Source of the DNA: an uncultured Polaribacter sp.
Lineage (GTDB): Bacteria; Bacteroidota; Bacteroidia; Flavobacteriales; Flavobacteriaceae
Direction: 5' to 3'
DNA length: 64,000 nucleotides
Assembly (NCBI RefSeq): GCF_947503855.1
Contig: NZ_CANNFF010000005.1
Span: 62,001-126,000, forward strand
Shown in pieces: positions 33,397-43,615 of this stretch (position 1 is the stretch's first letter; every line of letters begins with the position of its first letter). A program made the position numbers and the translations under genes. The notes beneath the pieces are model-generated. The model searched no databases. It was not told the origin of the DNA and saw nothing but the letters and a program-made list of their open reading frames with translations.

Positions 33397-36300
33397 TTAT
33401 TTTTTAATAATCTTTACGTTCATTTCTTCTACCTTTTTATCAGATAAAATTGATGGTGCATTAAATAATAAATCTTCTGAACTTCCTGTTTTTGGAAACG
33501 CCATTACCTCTCTAATAGATGCTTTCTTTTCTAAAATCATCATTAACCTATCTACACCCCAAGCAATTCCTCCATGAGGTGGCGCACCATATTGAAAAGC
33601 TTTGTACATAGTACCCACACTTTTTAGCATTTCTTCTTTATTGTACCCCATATTTTTATAGGTTGCTTCTAAAATTTCTGATTTGTGTGCACGCACAGAA
33701 CCTCCACCAATTTCATAACCATTTAAGATTAAATCGTATTGCTGTGCAATAATGGTTCCAATTTCTTCATCCTTTCCTGTCATGTGTTTTTCTAAATCGT
33801 ACACTGCTGGCATAGAAAAAGGATTGTGTGTAAACGTCCATCTACCGTCATCATTTTTCTCGAACATTGGAAAATCTACTACCCAAGCTGGTCTTAATTC
33901 TTTTGGATTTATTAGTTTTAAAATACGTCCCATTTCTTGACGAACAGCGTCTAATGCTTTGTTTGCCGTTGCATAATCTGCTGCTGAGAAAAACACGATA
34001 TCTCCTACTTTAGCATTCGTAGTTTTTATGATATTTGCCGCAATTTCTTCGCCTAAAAACTTAATTATTGGCGATTGCAAATCGTTTTCATTTACAATAA
34101 TATAAGCCAAACCACCTAAACCATGTTGCTGTGCAATGGCTGTTAAGTTTTCTATTTGACCTTTAGACATACGTTTGTTTCCTTGTTCTGCTGCAGAAAC
34201 CTTGATACATTTTACAATACCCCCTTCTTCTATAGGTTTACTAAAAACTTGGAAAGTAGTGTCTTTTACAATGTTTGTAATGTCTTGCATTTGCAAACCA
34301 TATCGTAAATCTGGTCTATCGCAACCATATTTATCCATGGCATCTTTATAGGTAATTACTTCAAAAGGATGTAAAATCCATTTTTTACCATATGTTTTTT
34401 TAACGACTTCATTAAACATTTTGGTGTTTAAATCTATAATTTGCTGCATACTTGCATAGGCCATTTCTATATCTAACTGCGTAAATTCTGGTTGACGATC
34501 TCCTCTAGAATCTTCATCTCTAAAACAACGTGCGATTTGGAAATATTTCTCAAAACCACCAACCATTAACATTTGTTTGAATTGTTGTGGTGCTTGTGGT
34601 AAAGTATAAAAAGAACCAGATTGCTTTCTTGTTGGCACAATAAATTCTCTTGCACCTTCGTCTGTACCCGCTGTTAAAATTGGTGTTTCAATTTCTAAGA
34701 ATTCTTCTTCATCTAAAATATCACGCAATAATTTTATGACTTTATGACGATTTACGATGGCTCTTTTAACGTCGTCATTTCTATGATCTAGAAATTTGTA
34801 CTGAAAACGAACTGTTTCATTTGTTTTTGTAGCTCTTTTTATTTCGAAAGGCAAGGTTTTAGAAAGGTTTAAAATTTCTAATTCAGAAGTTTCTAACTCA
34901 ATTTTACCTGTTCTTAAACCTGCATTATAATCATCTTCATTTCGTTGAACAACCACACCTGTAACGGAAATTACAGACTCTGGTTTTAGTTTTACCAATT
35001 CATCTAAATTAGGAAAAGATTCTCTACTTAAACGAACCTGAAAAACTTGCCCACTTGCATCTCTTAAATCGATAAACATTAATTCACCATGATCTCTTAC
35101 ACTAGAAATCCAACCTGACAATGTTACTTTTTCTGAAATTGAATTTTCTGATAATTGAGAAATTGTATGTGTTCTATATTCTTCTTTTATAATGATTGGA
35201 ACTTCTGTTAATTCATCTTCTTGTTTTTCGGATTTTGGATTAGATCCAACTTCTAACTTCCCACTTCCATCTTTACGTTTATTGCCTCCATTTTCCAACT
35301 TCTCACCTCCTGTATTTTTAGCAAGTTGCTCTAAAATTCCTTCACGAATTACTTTCCCAGAGGCACCTTTACCAATTATGCCAATTACTTTTCCTACAAG
35401 AATACCAGCTTTACCTTGGTTTCCTGCTTTAATATCATTTGCAATGGCTTCATTTTCTGAAATTACTTTTGTAATAGCAGCTGCAATTTGCGCTTCTGAA
35501 ATGGTATTTTCATCAAAATACTTTTTATAATCAAAAGTTCTGTCTTTTAAATACCTTGTAATTCCGTTTTGAACTAAAACAGATGTTATTTTATCTTCTT
35601 TAAATAATTGAAAAATTTCAATTAAATGATTGATATCGTGAATGTTTTCATACTCATCTGCGCTAATATTATTAACCAATGTTTTTGCAACAAAAGAAGG
35701 ATCTTGTAGCACATTATTTATGGTCATAAATGTTTTAGAACGAGTGGCATCAGCCGTAAAAAACTTTGCGTCTTGTGGTAATACATCACCTTTAATTAAA
35801 ACAGATTCTACTGCATGTGGCAATGCACTTGCATCTATTTTTATAGAATTTACCACCTCTTTAATGGAAACGAAAGGAATATCTGGTTCAGAGATAAATC
35901 TATAGTCTGCCTCAAATTCTTTTTTACGCATGGTTTTGGTTTGCTTTAAATCTGCATCCCATAAAACCGTAGTTTGTTCTGGTCTAAATTCTTTGTGTTC
36001 TGTGTAATAATTTAATTGTTTTTCTACCTCTTCTTTTAAAGCTTCCATCATAAACTTAAAAGAATTTAAGTTTTTAATTTCAGTTCTTGGATTTAAATTA
36101 TAGGTGTGCTTTTTTCTAAGAGAAACAGACACATCACTTTTAAATTCTCCTTTTTCTAAATTAGCTTCAGAAATGCCTAAGTTTTGTACAATTCGCTGAA
36201 TGTATTGCGCATAGGTAGATGCATCTTCTATATTTCTAATACAAGGATCTGTTACAATTTCTATTAATGGAACTCCTGCTTTATTAAAATCTACCAACGA

Positions 36301-36750
36301 AATTTTCTTTTCGTGCATTAATTTAGCTGCATCTTCTTCGATATGAACTTGGGTTAAATTTACAGTAAACTGGCTTCCATCATTTCTAAAACAAGACACT
36401 TGTCCGTCTGGAATTACAGGGTTATGAAACTGTGTAATTTGTATGTTTTTAGGATTATCTGGATATTCGTAATGTTTTCTATCCCAAGAAATAACTTCGT
36501 TTGAAAAAGTTGATTTTACTGCTTTTCCAAAATAAATAGCTTTGTTAATTGCTTCTTTATTTATAGCTGGCAAAACCCCCATTTGTCCTGTACAAACAGC
36601 ACAAATATTTGTATTTGGTATTTCGGTTTCTTCATTTGGGCAAGAGCAAAATAATTTACTCTTGGTATTTAAACGAACATGTGTTTCTAAACCTATAATC
36701 AACTCTAATTCGTGTGCTTTTAAAGCCTCATTTAATTGCGCTAGTTCCAT
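33397..36750 (-). CDS. gatB-aspS: GatB fused to aspartyl-tRNA synthetase
   Basis: An 1117-aa fusion. Residues 1-~475 are GatB: ELIIGLETHVRLNTKSKLFCSC, the zinc Cys set (CSCPN, CAVCTG), HYEYPDNPKNIQITQ, and a GatB/YqeY tail (GILVGKVIGIIGKGASGKVI). Residues ~476-515 are a low-complexity Gly/Lys/Glu linker. Residues ~520-1117 are a bacterial-type AspRS: OB-fold SGWISSVRDHGELMFIDLRD, motif 2 FRDEDSRGDRQPEFTQLD, GAD-type insert, and motif 3 GIAWGVDRL. GatB activates and amidates Asp-tRNA(Asn) or Glu-tRNA(Gln), while AspRS charges the tRNA, so the fusion makes a covalent transamidosome. An AspRS working with GatCAB is expected to be non-discriminating. The ATG overlaps the gatA stop by one base. 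Confidence 0.93.
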   Translation of the reverse strand: MELAQLNEALKAHELELIIGLETHVRLNTKSKLFCSCPNEETEIPNTNICAVCTGQMGVLPAINKEAINKAIYFGKAVKSTFSNEVISWDRKHYEYPDNPKNIQITQFHNPVIPDGQVSCFRNDGSQFTVNLTQVHIEEDAAKLMHEKKISLVDFNKAGVPLIEIVTDPCIRNIEDASTYAQYIQRIVQNLGISEANLEKGEFKSDVSVSLRKKHTYNLNPRTEIKNLNSFKFMMEALKEEVEKQLNYYTEHKEFRPEQTTVLWDADLKQTKTMRKKEFEADYRFISEPDIPFVSIKEVVNSIKIDASALPHAVESVLIKGDVLPQDAKFFTADATRSKTFMTINNVLQDPSFVAKTLVNNISADEYENIHDINHLIEIFQLFKEDKITSVLVQNGITRYLKDRTFDYKKYFDENTISEAQIAAAITKVISENEAIANDIKAGNQGKAGILVGKVIGIIGKGASGKVIREGILEQLAKNTGGEKLENGGNKRKDGSGKLEVGSNPKSEKQEDELTEVPIIIKEEYRTHTISQLSENSISEKVTLSGWISSVRDHGELMFIDLRDASGQVFQVRLSRESFPNLDELVKLKPESVISVTGVVVQRNEDDYNAGLRTGKIELETSELEILNLSKTLPFEIKRATKTNETVRFQYKFLDHRNDDVKRAIVNRHKVIKLLRDILDEEEFLEIETPILTAGTDEGAREFIVPTRKQSGSFYTLPQAPQQFKQMLMVGGFEKYFQIARCFRDEDSRGDRQPEFTQLDIEMAYASMQQIIDLNTKMFNEVVKKTYGKKWILHPFEVITYKDAMDKYGCDRPDLRYGLQMQDITNIVKDTTFQVFSKPIEEGGIVKCIKVSAAEQGNKRMSKGQIENLTAIAQQHGLGGLAYIIVNENDLQSPIIKFLGEEIAANIIKTTNAKVGDIVFFSAADYATANKALDAVRQEMGRILKLINPKELRPAWVVDFPMFEKNDDGRWTFTHNPFSMPAVYDLEKHMTGKDEEIGTIIAQQYDLILNGYEIGGGSVRAHKSEILEATYKNMGYNKEEMLKSVGTMYKAFQYGAPPHGGIAWGVDRLMMILEKKASIREVMAFPKTGSSEDLLFNAPSILSDKKVEEMNVKIIKK

Positions 36751-38144
36751 TATAAAATATCGTTTAAAAGGTTAGCGAATTGTAATACATGTGCATCATT
36801 TTTTTTGTCTGCTGTAAGTTGTAATCCTGTATTTGTTCCTTTTGGTAAGGTTAAGGTTGGTAATTCTGCCAAACTAAAACCAACGGTATATGCGTCAGAT
36901 AAATACATGGCTAAAGGATCTTTTAAGCTGTCGCCAATTTTAGGTGGATTTTGAGGGGTTACTGGAGACAAAATAATATCTACTTCTTTAAAATCATTTG
37001 TAAATCTTGCTGAAATTTGATTTCTAACATCTTGTGCTTTCAAGTAAATTTCATCAGAAAAACCTTGAGATAATACTTGATTACCACCTACAATTCTTCG
37101 TTTTGTTTCTTCAGAAAATTTTTCTGAACGGGTTATTGAATAAGTATCTTTTAAAGTATCACCTTCAATTCTTGCTCCGTAATTGGTACCATCTAAACGC
37201 GATAAATTAGAAGCAGTTTCTGCCATTGCTAATGTGTAATAAGTAGATACTAAAATATCAGAATCGAAAAATTCTAATTCTTTTACTGCAATTCCTTTGG
37301 CTTTTATCTTATCAATTATTGCTAAAAAGTCTACTTTTATTTCGTTTGAAATTGCTTTACTTTCAATAAAATTTTTAAAATAACCAACCGTTTTAATGTT
37401 TGATGTGTTTAGATCTTTTTTAATTTTATCTGACTTATAAGTAGTTTGATCTTTTACATCTTTACCACTCATTACATTTAATACAATTCTAATATCTTCT
37501 AAAGATTTTGCAATTGGACCTACACAATCTGTTGAAGATGCATATGCCATTAAGCCATACCTAGAAATACGACCGTAAGTAGGTTTTAACCCATACACTT
37601 TATTATAACCTGCAGGCTGTCTAATAGAACCACCTGTATCTCCACCAATTGAAAATATGGTATAATCTTTGGCTACATTTACAGCAGAACCTCCAGAAGA
37701 ACCTCCACCTACTAAAGCTGGATTTACAGCATTTTTTACTGCTCCAAAAATGGTGTTTTCAGAGGATGAACCATGTCCAAAAGAATCGCAATTTTCTTTA
37801 ACTAACGGTATTGCACCAGCGTCTAGCAACTTCTGAATAGCGGTTGCTGTATAGGCAGATTTGTAGTTTTTTAGCAAATCTGAACTGGCAGTTGTATAGG
37901 TTCCTTGCACCATGTACACATCTTTAATTCCGAATGGTATCCCTTCTAACAAACCAATTTCTTGCCCGTTTGCAATTTTTGCATCTACTTTTTTTGCCAA
38001 TTCAATAGCTGTTTCCTCTAAAAGTGAATTGACCGTATTGAATGTATTTTGTTGTAACAAATCTAATTTTTCTTGTACCAAAGCTGTACAAGAAATTTCT
38101 TTGTTTATCAATTGTTGATGAATTTTATATATCTGCGATTCCAT
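36750..38144 (-). CDS. gatA: Aspartyl/glutamyl-tRNA amidotransferase subunit A
   Basis: A 464-aa amidase-signature enzyme that frees ammonia from glutamine or asparagine. The catalytic triad is visible: Lys in GIPFGIKDVYMV (near 74), the cis-Ser in GGDTGGSIRQPAGY, and the nucleophile Ser in that GGSIR stretch; GGGSSGGSAVNVA precedes it. SPVTPQNPPKIG and the C-terminal TLTLPKGTNTGLQL complete the family pattern. It is the ammonia source for the GatB half of the fusion. One-base overlap with gatB-aspS and a one-base gap to gatC indicate a tight operon. Confidence 0.94.
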   Translation of the reverse strand: MESQIYKIHQQLINKEISCTALVQEKLDLLQQNTFNTVNSLLEETAIELAKKVDAKIANGQEIGLLEGIPFGIKDVYMVQGTYTTASSDLLKNYKSAYTATAIQKLLDAGAIPLVKENCDSFGHGSSSENTIFGAVKNAVNPALVGGGSSGGSAVNVAKDYTIFSIGGDTGGSIRQPAGYNKVYGLKPTYGRISRYGLMAYASSTDCVGPIAKSLEDIRIVLNVMSGKDVKDQTTYKSDKIKKDLNTSNIKTVGYFKNFIESKAISNEIKVDFLAIIDKIKAKGIAVKELEFFDSDILVSTYYTLAMAETASNLSRLDGTNYGARIEGDTLKDTYSITRSEKFSEETKRRIVGGNQVLSQGFSDEIYLKAQDVRNQISARFTNDFKEVDIILSPVTPQNPPKIGDSLKDPLAMYLSDAYTVGFSLAELPTLTLPKGTNTGLQLTADKKNDAHVLQFANLLNDIL

Positions 38145-38145
38145 A

Positions 38146-38412
38146 TTAATCTTCTATCACTTTAGCAACTACTAAAAACCCGTTTTTCTCTTTTGGAAAG
38201 TTTTCTTTGATAATTTCCTTTTCTATAGCTGAGCTTTCTACAACTACATCTTCTCTTAAATCGTTTAAAGAAACTACCTTATTATGTACAGTTGTATTCG
38301 AATTATTTTGCTGATTGGCATTTTTAATAACGTCAAAAAGCTTATTTACAGATTCCGAAGGTTTTGCACCTTTAATACTAGACAAAATGTCTACTGTCAT
38401 TATTTTACTCAT
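38146..38412 (-). CDS. gatC: GatC-like amidotransferase subunit
   Basis: An 88-aa protein directly before gatA. The C-terminal half (LNDLREDVVVESSAIEKEII, KENFPKEKNGFLVVAKVIED) matches the GatC pattern (LREDxV ... FLVPKVIE), which wraps GatA and GatB. The N-terminal half (MSKIMTVDILSSIKGAKPSE ...) lacks the usual LARLxFxxxE helix and has an Asn-rich NANQQNNSNTT stretch. So it is either a divergent GatC or a GatC remnant extended by new sequence. Position and C-terminus make it the GatC of this operon. Confidence 0.7.
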   Translation of the reverse strand: MSKIMTVDILSSIKGAKPSESVNKLFDVIKNANQQNNSNTTVHNKVVSLNDLREDVVVESSAIEKEIIKENFPKEKNGFLVVAKVIED

Positions 38413-38452
38413 TTCTTATTTTTTTTTAATCTCGAAATCAATTCAAGACATG

Positions 38453-38482
38453 AAAAAAAGCCTTCCAAAATTGGAAGGCTTT
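38453..38482 (-). terminator. gat operon attenuator terminator
   Basis: On the minus strand AAAGCCTTCC, loop AATTTT or shorter, GGAAGGCTTT followed by a further run of T: an intrinsic terminator 29 nt after the stop of the Asn-rich leader ORF and 40 nt before the gatC ATG. Transcripts from the leader promoter must pass it to reach gatC. Confidence 0.88.
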
Positions 38483-38507
38483 ATCTATTTATAAACAACA
38501 ACCTTCC
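38473..38507 (-). promoter_or_regulatory. Antiterminator pairing in the gat leader
   Basis: On the minus strand GGAAGGTT (38507-38500) can pair with AGCCTTCC (38480-38473), the 5' arm of the terminator: 8 bp with one G-U and a 19-nt loop. The GGAAGG sits 5-10 nt after the leader stop codon. A ribosome that reaches the stop would cover it and allow the terminator, while one stalled on earlier Asn codons leaves it free to block the terminator. This is a predicted structure from reading only. Confidence 0.65.
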
Positions 38508-38511
38508 TGTC

Positions 38512-38559
38512 CTAAAAATTAGGATTATTGAAATTACGATTGTTATTATTACATGTCAT
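38512..38559 (-). CDS. Asn-rich leader peptide of the gatCAB-aspS operon
   Basis: A 15-codon ORF, MTCNNNNRNFNNPNF, stop TAG. Eight of 15 codons are Asn (AAT or AAC), at positions 4-7, 9, 11, 12 and 14. A -7 box ends 18 bp upstream, and an antiterminator arm and terminator follow before gatC. The downstream enzymes make Asn-tRNA(Asn) from Asp-tRNA(Asn). So the peptide fits a sensor of charged Asn-tRNA: stalling at Asn codons should increase expression of the enzymes that restore it. I know of no described case with gatCAB; T-boxes do the equivalent in Firmicutes. Confidence 0.78.
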   Translation of the reverse strand: MTCNNNNRNFNNPNF

Positions 38560-38576
38560 TTATTATAATTTTGCAC

Positions 38577-38584
38577 CAAATATA
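38577..38584 (-). promoter_or_regulatory. gat operon -7 box
   Basis: On the minus strand TATATTTG is an exact TAnnTTTG match. Expected transcription starts near 38570-38573, about 11-14 nt before the leader ORF. No TTG is found at -33. Confidence 0.65.
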
Positions 38585-38709
38585 GAGAGAATAAATAGAC
38601 TACGCACTATTTTTTAAGATATCTAAACTTATTTATGAATTTAATAATTTAAAGAATAATTATTTATTAGTTCTTCAAAATCTAAAGTTTTTAGTGCTTT
38701 TGATTGATG

Positions 38710-39966
38710 TTACTTCAAAGAAACCTGATATTGTAAAACTGCCAAACCTTTATAGCCTTTTTGTTGAATGGTAGTAGCATCAAATATTGGTCGATGTTGA
38801 TATCCTAAACTTATTTTATTGTCATGTTTACCATTCATTAAAAAATTTACCGTAAAATCATATACTGTCATTGGATCATTTAATGCATCCCAATTAGATA
38901 ATTGGATAGCAATATTAGGTTGTACAACTACAGAATGCCCTAAAATCTTATCTTTTGGAAATGCATACCCAAATTGCATGTACCAGGTTGTTCCTGTTCC
39001 TATCATAGGAAACGCAACTCCTGCTCTGTTAAAATCTGTACCTCCACCAGTTGTTGGGTTGTTTGCACCTACATTTCTAATATAGTTTTTTCCAAATTGA
39101 TAATCATAATAACCTAAATAAGCTGTAATTGCTGCATTATTAACTAAAGGTAAATTTAAAAAAGAATCTACAGCCCAATGTTTTATATCGTACAAATTTG
39201 TGATTGCTAAACTTGCATCACCATCACTCATAGCTTTTTCTTGAAACTGAAAACCTGCACCAATGTTAAATACTTTTTTATCTTGTACATAAGTACCAGT
39301 TTGATATGCAGACTTATTAGATTCGTGTTCAAAAAACTGATACTTTACATAAGAAGATGTTTTAATTCTTGGTCTATTATTAGCAAAATTAACTTCGTTA
39401 TTTGGAGCCGTATTAACTAATAAAGGCCTATTAAAAACCAATCTATAGTCTATTTTACCAAATTGTCCCTTAAACCAAATACCTAATAAACGACCAATAT
39501 CATCTGCTTTTTCTACAGTATTTAATGTAAACAATGGAGAGTCTAAACCCATTAGTGTTTTGTTAGATCTAATATTCCATCTATTTAAACCCTGCCAACC
39601 CGATTTACCGATACCTACCTCAAGAGCTCTATTAAAGGTATATTCTACGTATAAATCTAACACCTCTAAAGGAAACTCTTTAGTTCTAAAATTATAATTA
39701 TTTCCACCTAGAATACTATATAAAAAAACGTTTGGTGTAATTTGAGAGGAAATTGGAATTCTTAAACGGCGAATAGAAACATCGGCAAAACTGTTTGTTA
39801 ATTCGTTATTAATTATAGAGCCTTCGTTTAAATCTGAATAACGCAACCAAATTTGCCCTCTTAAATTCCAATTTACAGTTGGTTTAATTTTTTTTCTCTC
39901 TTGCCCTAAAGTGATGGTTGAAATAAGTAAAACTACAATCAACAAACTATTTTTTAGTATTTTCAT
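38710..39966 (-). CDS. OprP-like outer-membrane porin
   Basis: A 418-aa protein with a signal peptide (MKILKNSLLIVVLLISTITLG, then QERK). The rest is a beta-strand-rich barrel with GQIWLRYSDL near the start, FADVSIRRLRIPISSQITPN, VEVGIGKSGWQG-like turns, DIGRLLGIWFKGQFGKIDYR and a C-terminal VLQYQVSLK. The pattern resembles phosphate-selective porin (OprO/OprP) homologues of Bacteroidota. The last residue is Lys and not the common Phe. The substrate is unknown. It is a single-gene unit with its own -7 box at 39989. Confidence 0.75.
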   Translation of the reverse strand: MKILKNSLLIVVLLISTITLGQERKKIKPTVNWNLRGQIWLRYSDLNEGSIINNELTNSFADVSIRRLRIPISSQITPNVFLYSILGGNNYNFRTKEFPLEVLDLYVEYTFNRALEVGIGKSGWQGLNRWNIRSNKTLMGLDSPLFTLNTVEKADDIGRLLGIWFKGQFGKIDYRLVFNRPLLVNTAPNNEVNFANNRPRIKTSSYVKYQFFEHESNKSAYQTGTYVQDKKVFNIGAGFQFQEKAMSDGDASLAITNLYDIKHWAVDSFLNLPLVNNAAITAYLGYYDYQFGKNYIRNVGANNPTTGGGTDFNRAGVAFPMIGTGTTWYMQFGYAFPKDKILGHSVVVQPNIAIQLSNWDALNDPMTVYDFTVNFLMNGKHDNKISLGYQHRPIFDATTIQQKGYKGLAVLQYQVSLK

Positions 39967-39988
39967 TTTATGTACATTATCATCAGAA

Positions 39989-39996
39989 CAAAATTA
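39989..39996 (-). promoter_or_regulatory. Porin -7 box
   Basis: On the minus strand TAATTTTG is an exact TAnnTTTG match 22 bp before the porin ATG. The nearest upstream TTG is 26 bp away, a little far. Confidence 0.55.
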
Positions 39997-40253
39997 AGGG
40001 TAACTATTTTTTAATTTTGTGACAAACATCATGTTTATACTCCTTTTTTTTACATCAAATTGACACTAAATGGTTCTCTCTCATAAATTTTAAAATCTTA
40101 AAATAAAAGCTATAACGCATTTTTTTAATTCTTACAAAAGTAAAAAATAAGAAAATTATAAAAATCTATTTTAAGATGCTTTTTAGAGCTTTTAAGACAC
40201 TTTTTTGTTTTTAACAAATGTTGATAATTTTAAAAGCAAATCGCTAAAAACAC

Positions 40254-40283
40254 TTGAAAAAGGGATTAAAAATTGTAAATTTG
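40254..40283 (+). promoter_or_regulatory. gyrB promoter
   Basis: TTG (40254-40256), a 19-bp spacer and TAAATTTG (40276-40283) form a full Bacteroidota promoter. The expected start near 40287-40290 gives a leader of about 55 nt. Confidence 0.8.
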
Positions 40284-40331
40284 ACTTAGAAAATTCGTTT
40301 AACGAGTTTTATCAACCTAAAAAATAAATAA

Positions 40332-42281
<1,950 letters not shown>

Positions 42282-42305
42282 ATTCTCTTTTTTTAAAATT
42301 AAAAG

Positions 42306-42335
42306 AAAAACCTCAGCTTTTAAGTTGGGGTTTTT
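42306..42335 (+). terminator. gyrB terminator
   Basis: AAAAACCTCAGCTT, loop TT, AAGTTGGGGTTTTT: a 14-bp stem with two G-U pairs and a T-run, 25 bp after the gyrB stop. Confidence 0.85.
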
Positions 42336-42452
42336 ACCTACTTATAAATAAATAAATGTTTCCCTTATTTTAAGAGTAAAATTATTTTATAACAAAAAAT
42401 GACAACATATTTTTATATATTACAGATAAAATCACTACAAAATTTAACCAAA

Positions 42453-43490
42453 ATGAAAAAAACTATTTTAATATTCTTAGGTGTATTTGCGTTAACACTT
42501 AACACGAAAGCTCAAGACGGATTTGAAGCAATTTTACTTGCTGACAAAAATGATTCTAAAAAACTAATGGAAGCATATTTTGGTCCTGCCATGGAAGGAT
42601 TTATAAACGCTATGAACAATGGATGGTATCACACTGCAAAAGTGCACAAACCCTTTGGCTTTGATTTGTCAGTAGGTCTTAATGCGTCTTTAGTACCAAC
42701 TGAAAAAGAATTATTTAATATAAGCGCTTTAGGATTAGCCTCTGTATCTTCAAGCAGCACAGAAGCATCAACTTTTGCTGGCCCTAGTAACACTACACAA
42801 ATGACAGTAAACACAACCATTAACGGTGAAAGTGCAAGTGCTACTTTTGATTTTCCTGGAGGAGCAACTGAAGATTTGCCTTTAAATGCAGTTCCTGCAC
42901 CAATGGCACAATTAAATGTAGGTTTACCTTGGAAATTTGAAGCAATGGTTAGGTTTGTTCCTGAAATTAGTATTGGAGAGGATGATGGGTCTGTTAAAAT
43001 GTTAGGTTTAGGTCTTAAAAAGGAAATTACAGATTGGTTTGGTCCTTTAGACAAAACACCTTTACATGTATCTTTACTTGCATCTTATACAACTATGGAT
43101 GTAGTTTATGGAATTGCTGATGTAAATTCTGCGAATCTGCAAGTTACAAACGCATTAACAGAATTCAACTTAACAGCATTTACGGCTCAAGCAATTGCAT
43201 CTCTAAATTTCCCAATAATCAATTTATATGGTGGTGTTGGATATAACAGCGGTACTTCTACTTACAATATGAGCGGAACTTATACAGGTACTTATGATAC
43301 TGGTTTACCTGCTCCAAATGACACTGTTTCAAAAACTTTAACAATTCCAGATACGTTAGATTTTGAATCTAGTGGTTTTACTGCAACTGCAGGTGCTAGA
43401 CTAAGCCTTGGATTTTTAAAGATATTTGGCTCTTATTCATTTCAAGAATACAATACTGCTAGTTTAGGTGTAGCTATTAGTATCAGATAA
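42453..43490 (+). CDS. DUF6588-type outer-membrane beta-barrel protein
   Basis: A 345-aa protein with a signal peptide (MKKTILIFLGVFALTLNTKAQ). The mature N-terminus DGFEAILLADKNDSKKLMEAYFGP and the segments GFDLSVGLNASLVP, PMAQLNVGLPWKFEAMVRFVP and GLGLKKEITDWFGPLDKTPL are, from memory, the DUF6588 pattern. The C-terminal half is a series of amphipathic strands (FTATAGARLSLGFLKIFGSY, then LGVAISIR). It is likely an outer-membrane barrel of unknown function. An ATG 18 codons upstream gives no signal peptide and is less likely. A strong terminator follows. Confidence 0.75.
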   Translation: MKKTILIFLGVFALTLNTKAQDGFEAILLADKNDSKKLMEAYFGPAMEGFINAMNNGWYHTAKVHKPFGFDLSVGLNASLVPTEKELFNISALGLASVSSSSTEASTFAGPSNTTQMTVNTTINGESASATFDFPGGATEDLPLNAVPAPMAQLNVGLPWKFEAMVRFVPEISIGEDDGSVKMLGLGLKKEITDWFGPLDKTPLHVSLLASYTTMDVVYGIADVNSANLQVTNALTEFNLTAFTAQAIASLNFPIINLYGGVGYNSGTSTYNMSGTYTGTYDTGLPAPNDTVSKTLTIPDTLDFESSGFTATAGARLSLGFLKIFGSYSFQEYNTASLGVAISIR

Positions 43491-43505
43491 ATTTTTAAAA
43501 AAATA

Positions 43506-43540
43506 AAAAAAAAGACATCTAGTTTAGATGTCTTTTTTTT
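43506..43540 (+). terminator. Terminator after the DUF6588 gene
   Basis: GACATCTA, loop GTT, TAGATGTC flanked by an A-run on the left and eight T on the right, so it works in both directions. Confidence 0.9.
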
Positions 43541-43574
43541 GCTTAAAATTAACTGATAACTTCAACAAAAACCG

Positions 43575-43582
43575 TATTTTTG
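43575..43582 (+). promoter_or_regulatory. mdh -7 box
   Basis: TATTTTTG is an exact TAnnTTTG match 33 bp before the mdh ATG. Its final TTG is in frame with mdh and is a false start. Confidence 0.65.
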
Positions 43583-43615
43583 CATAAAATTATTAAACAA
43601 AAAAACAGAAAAAAC

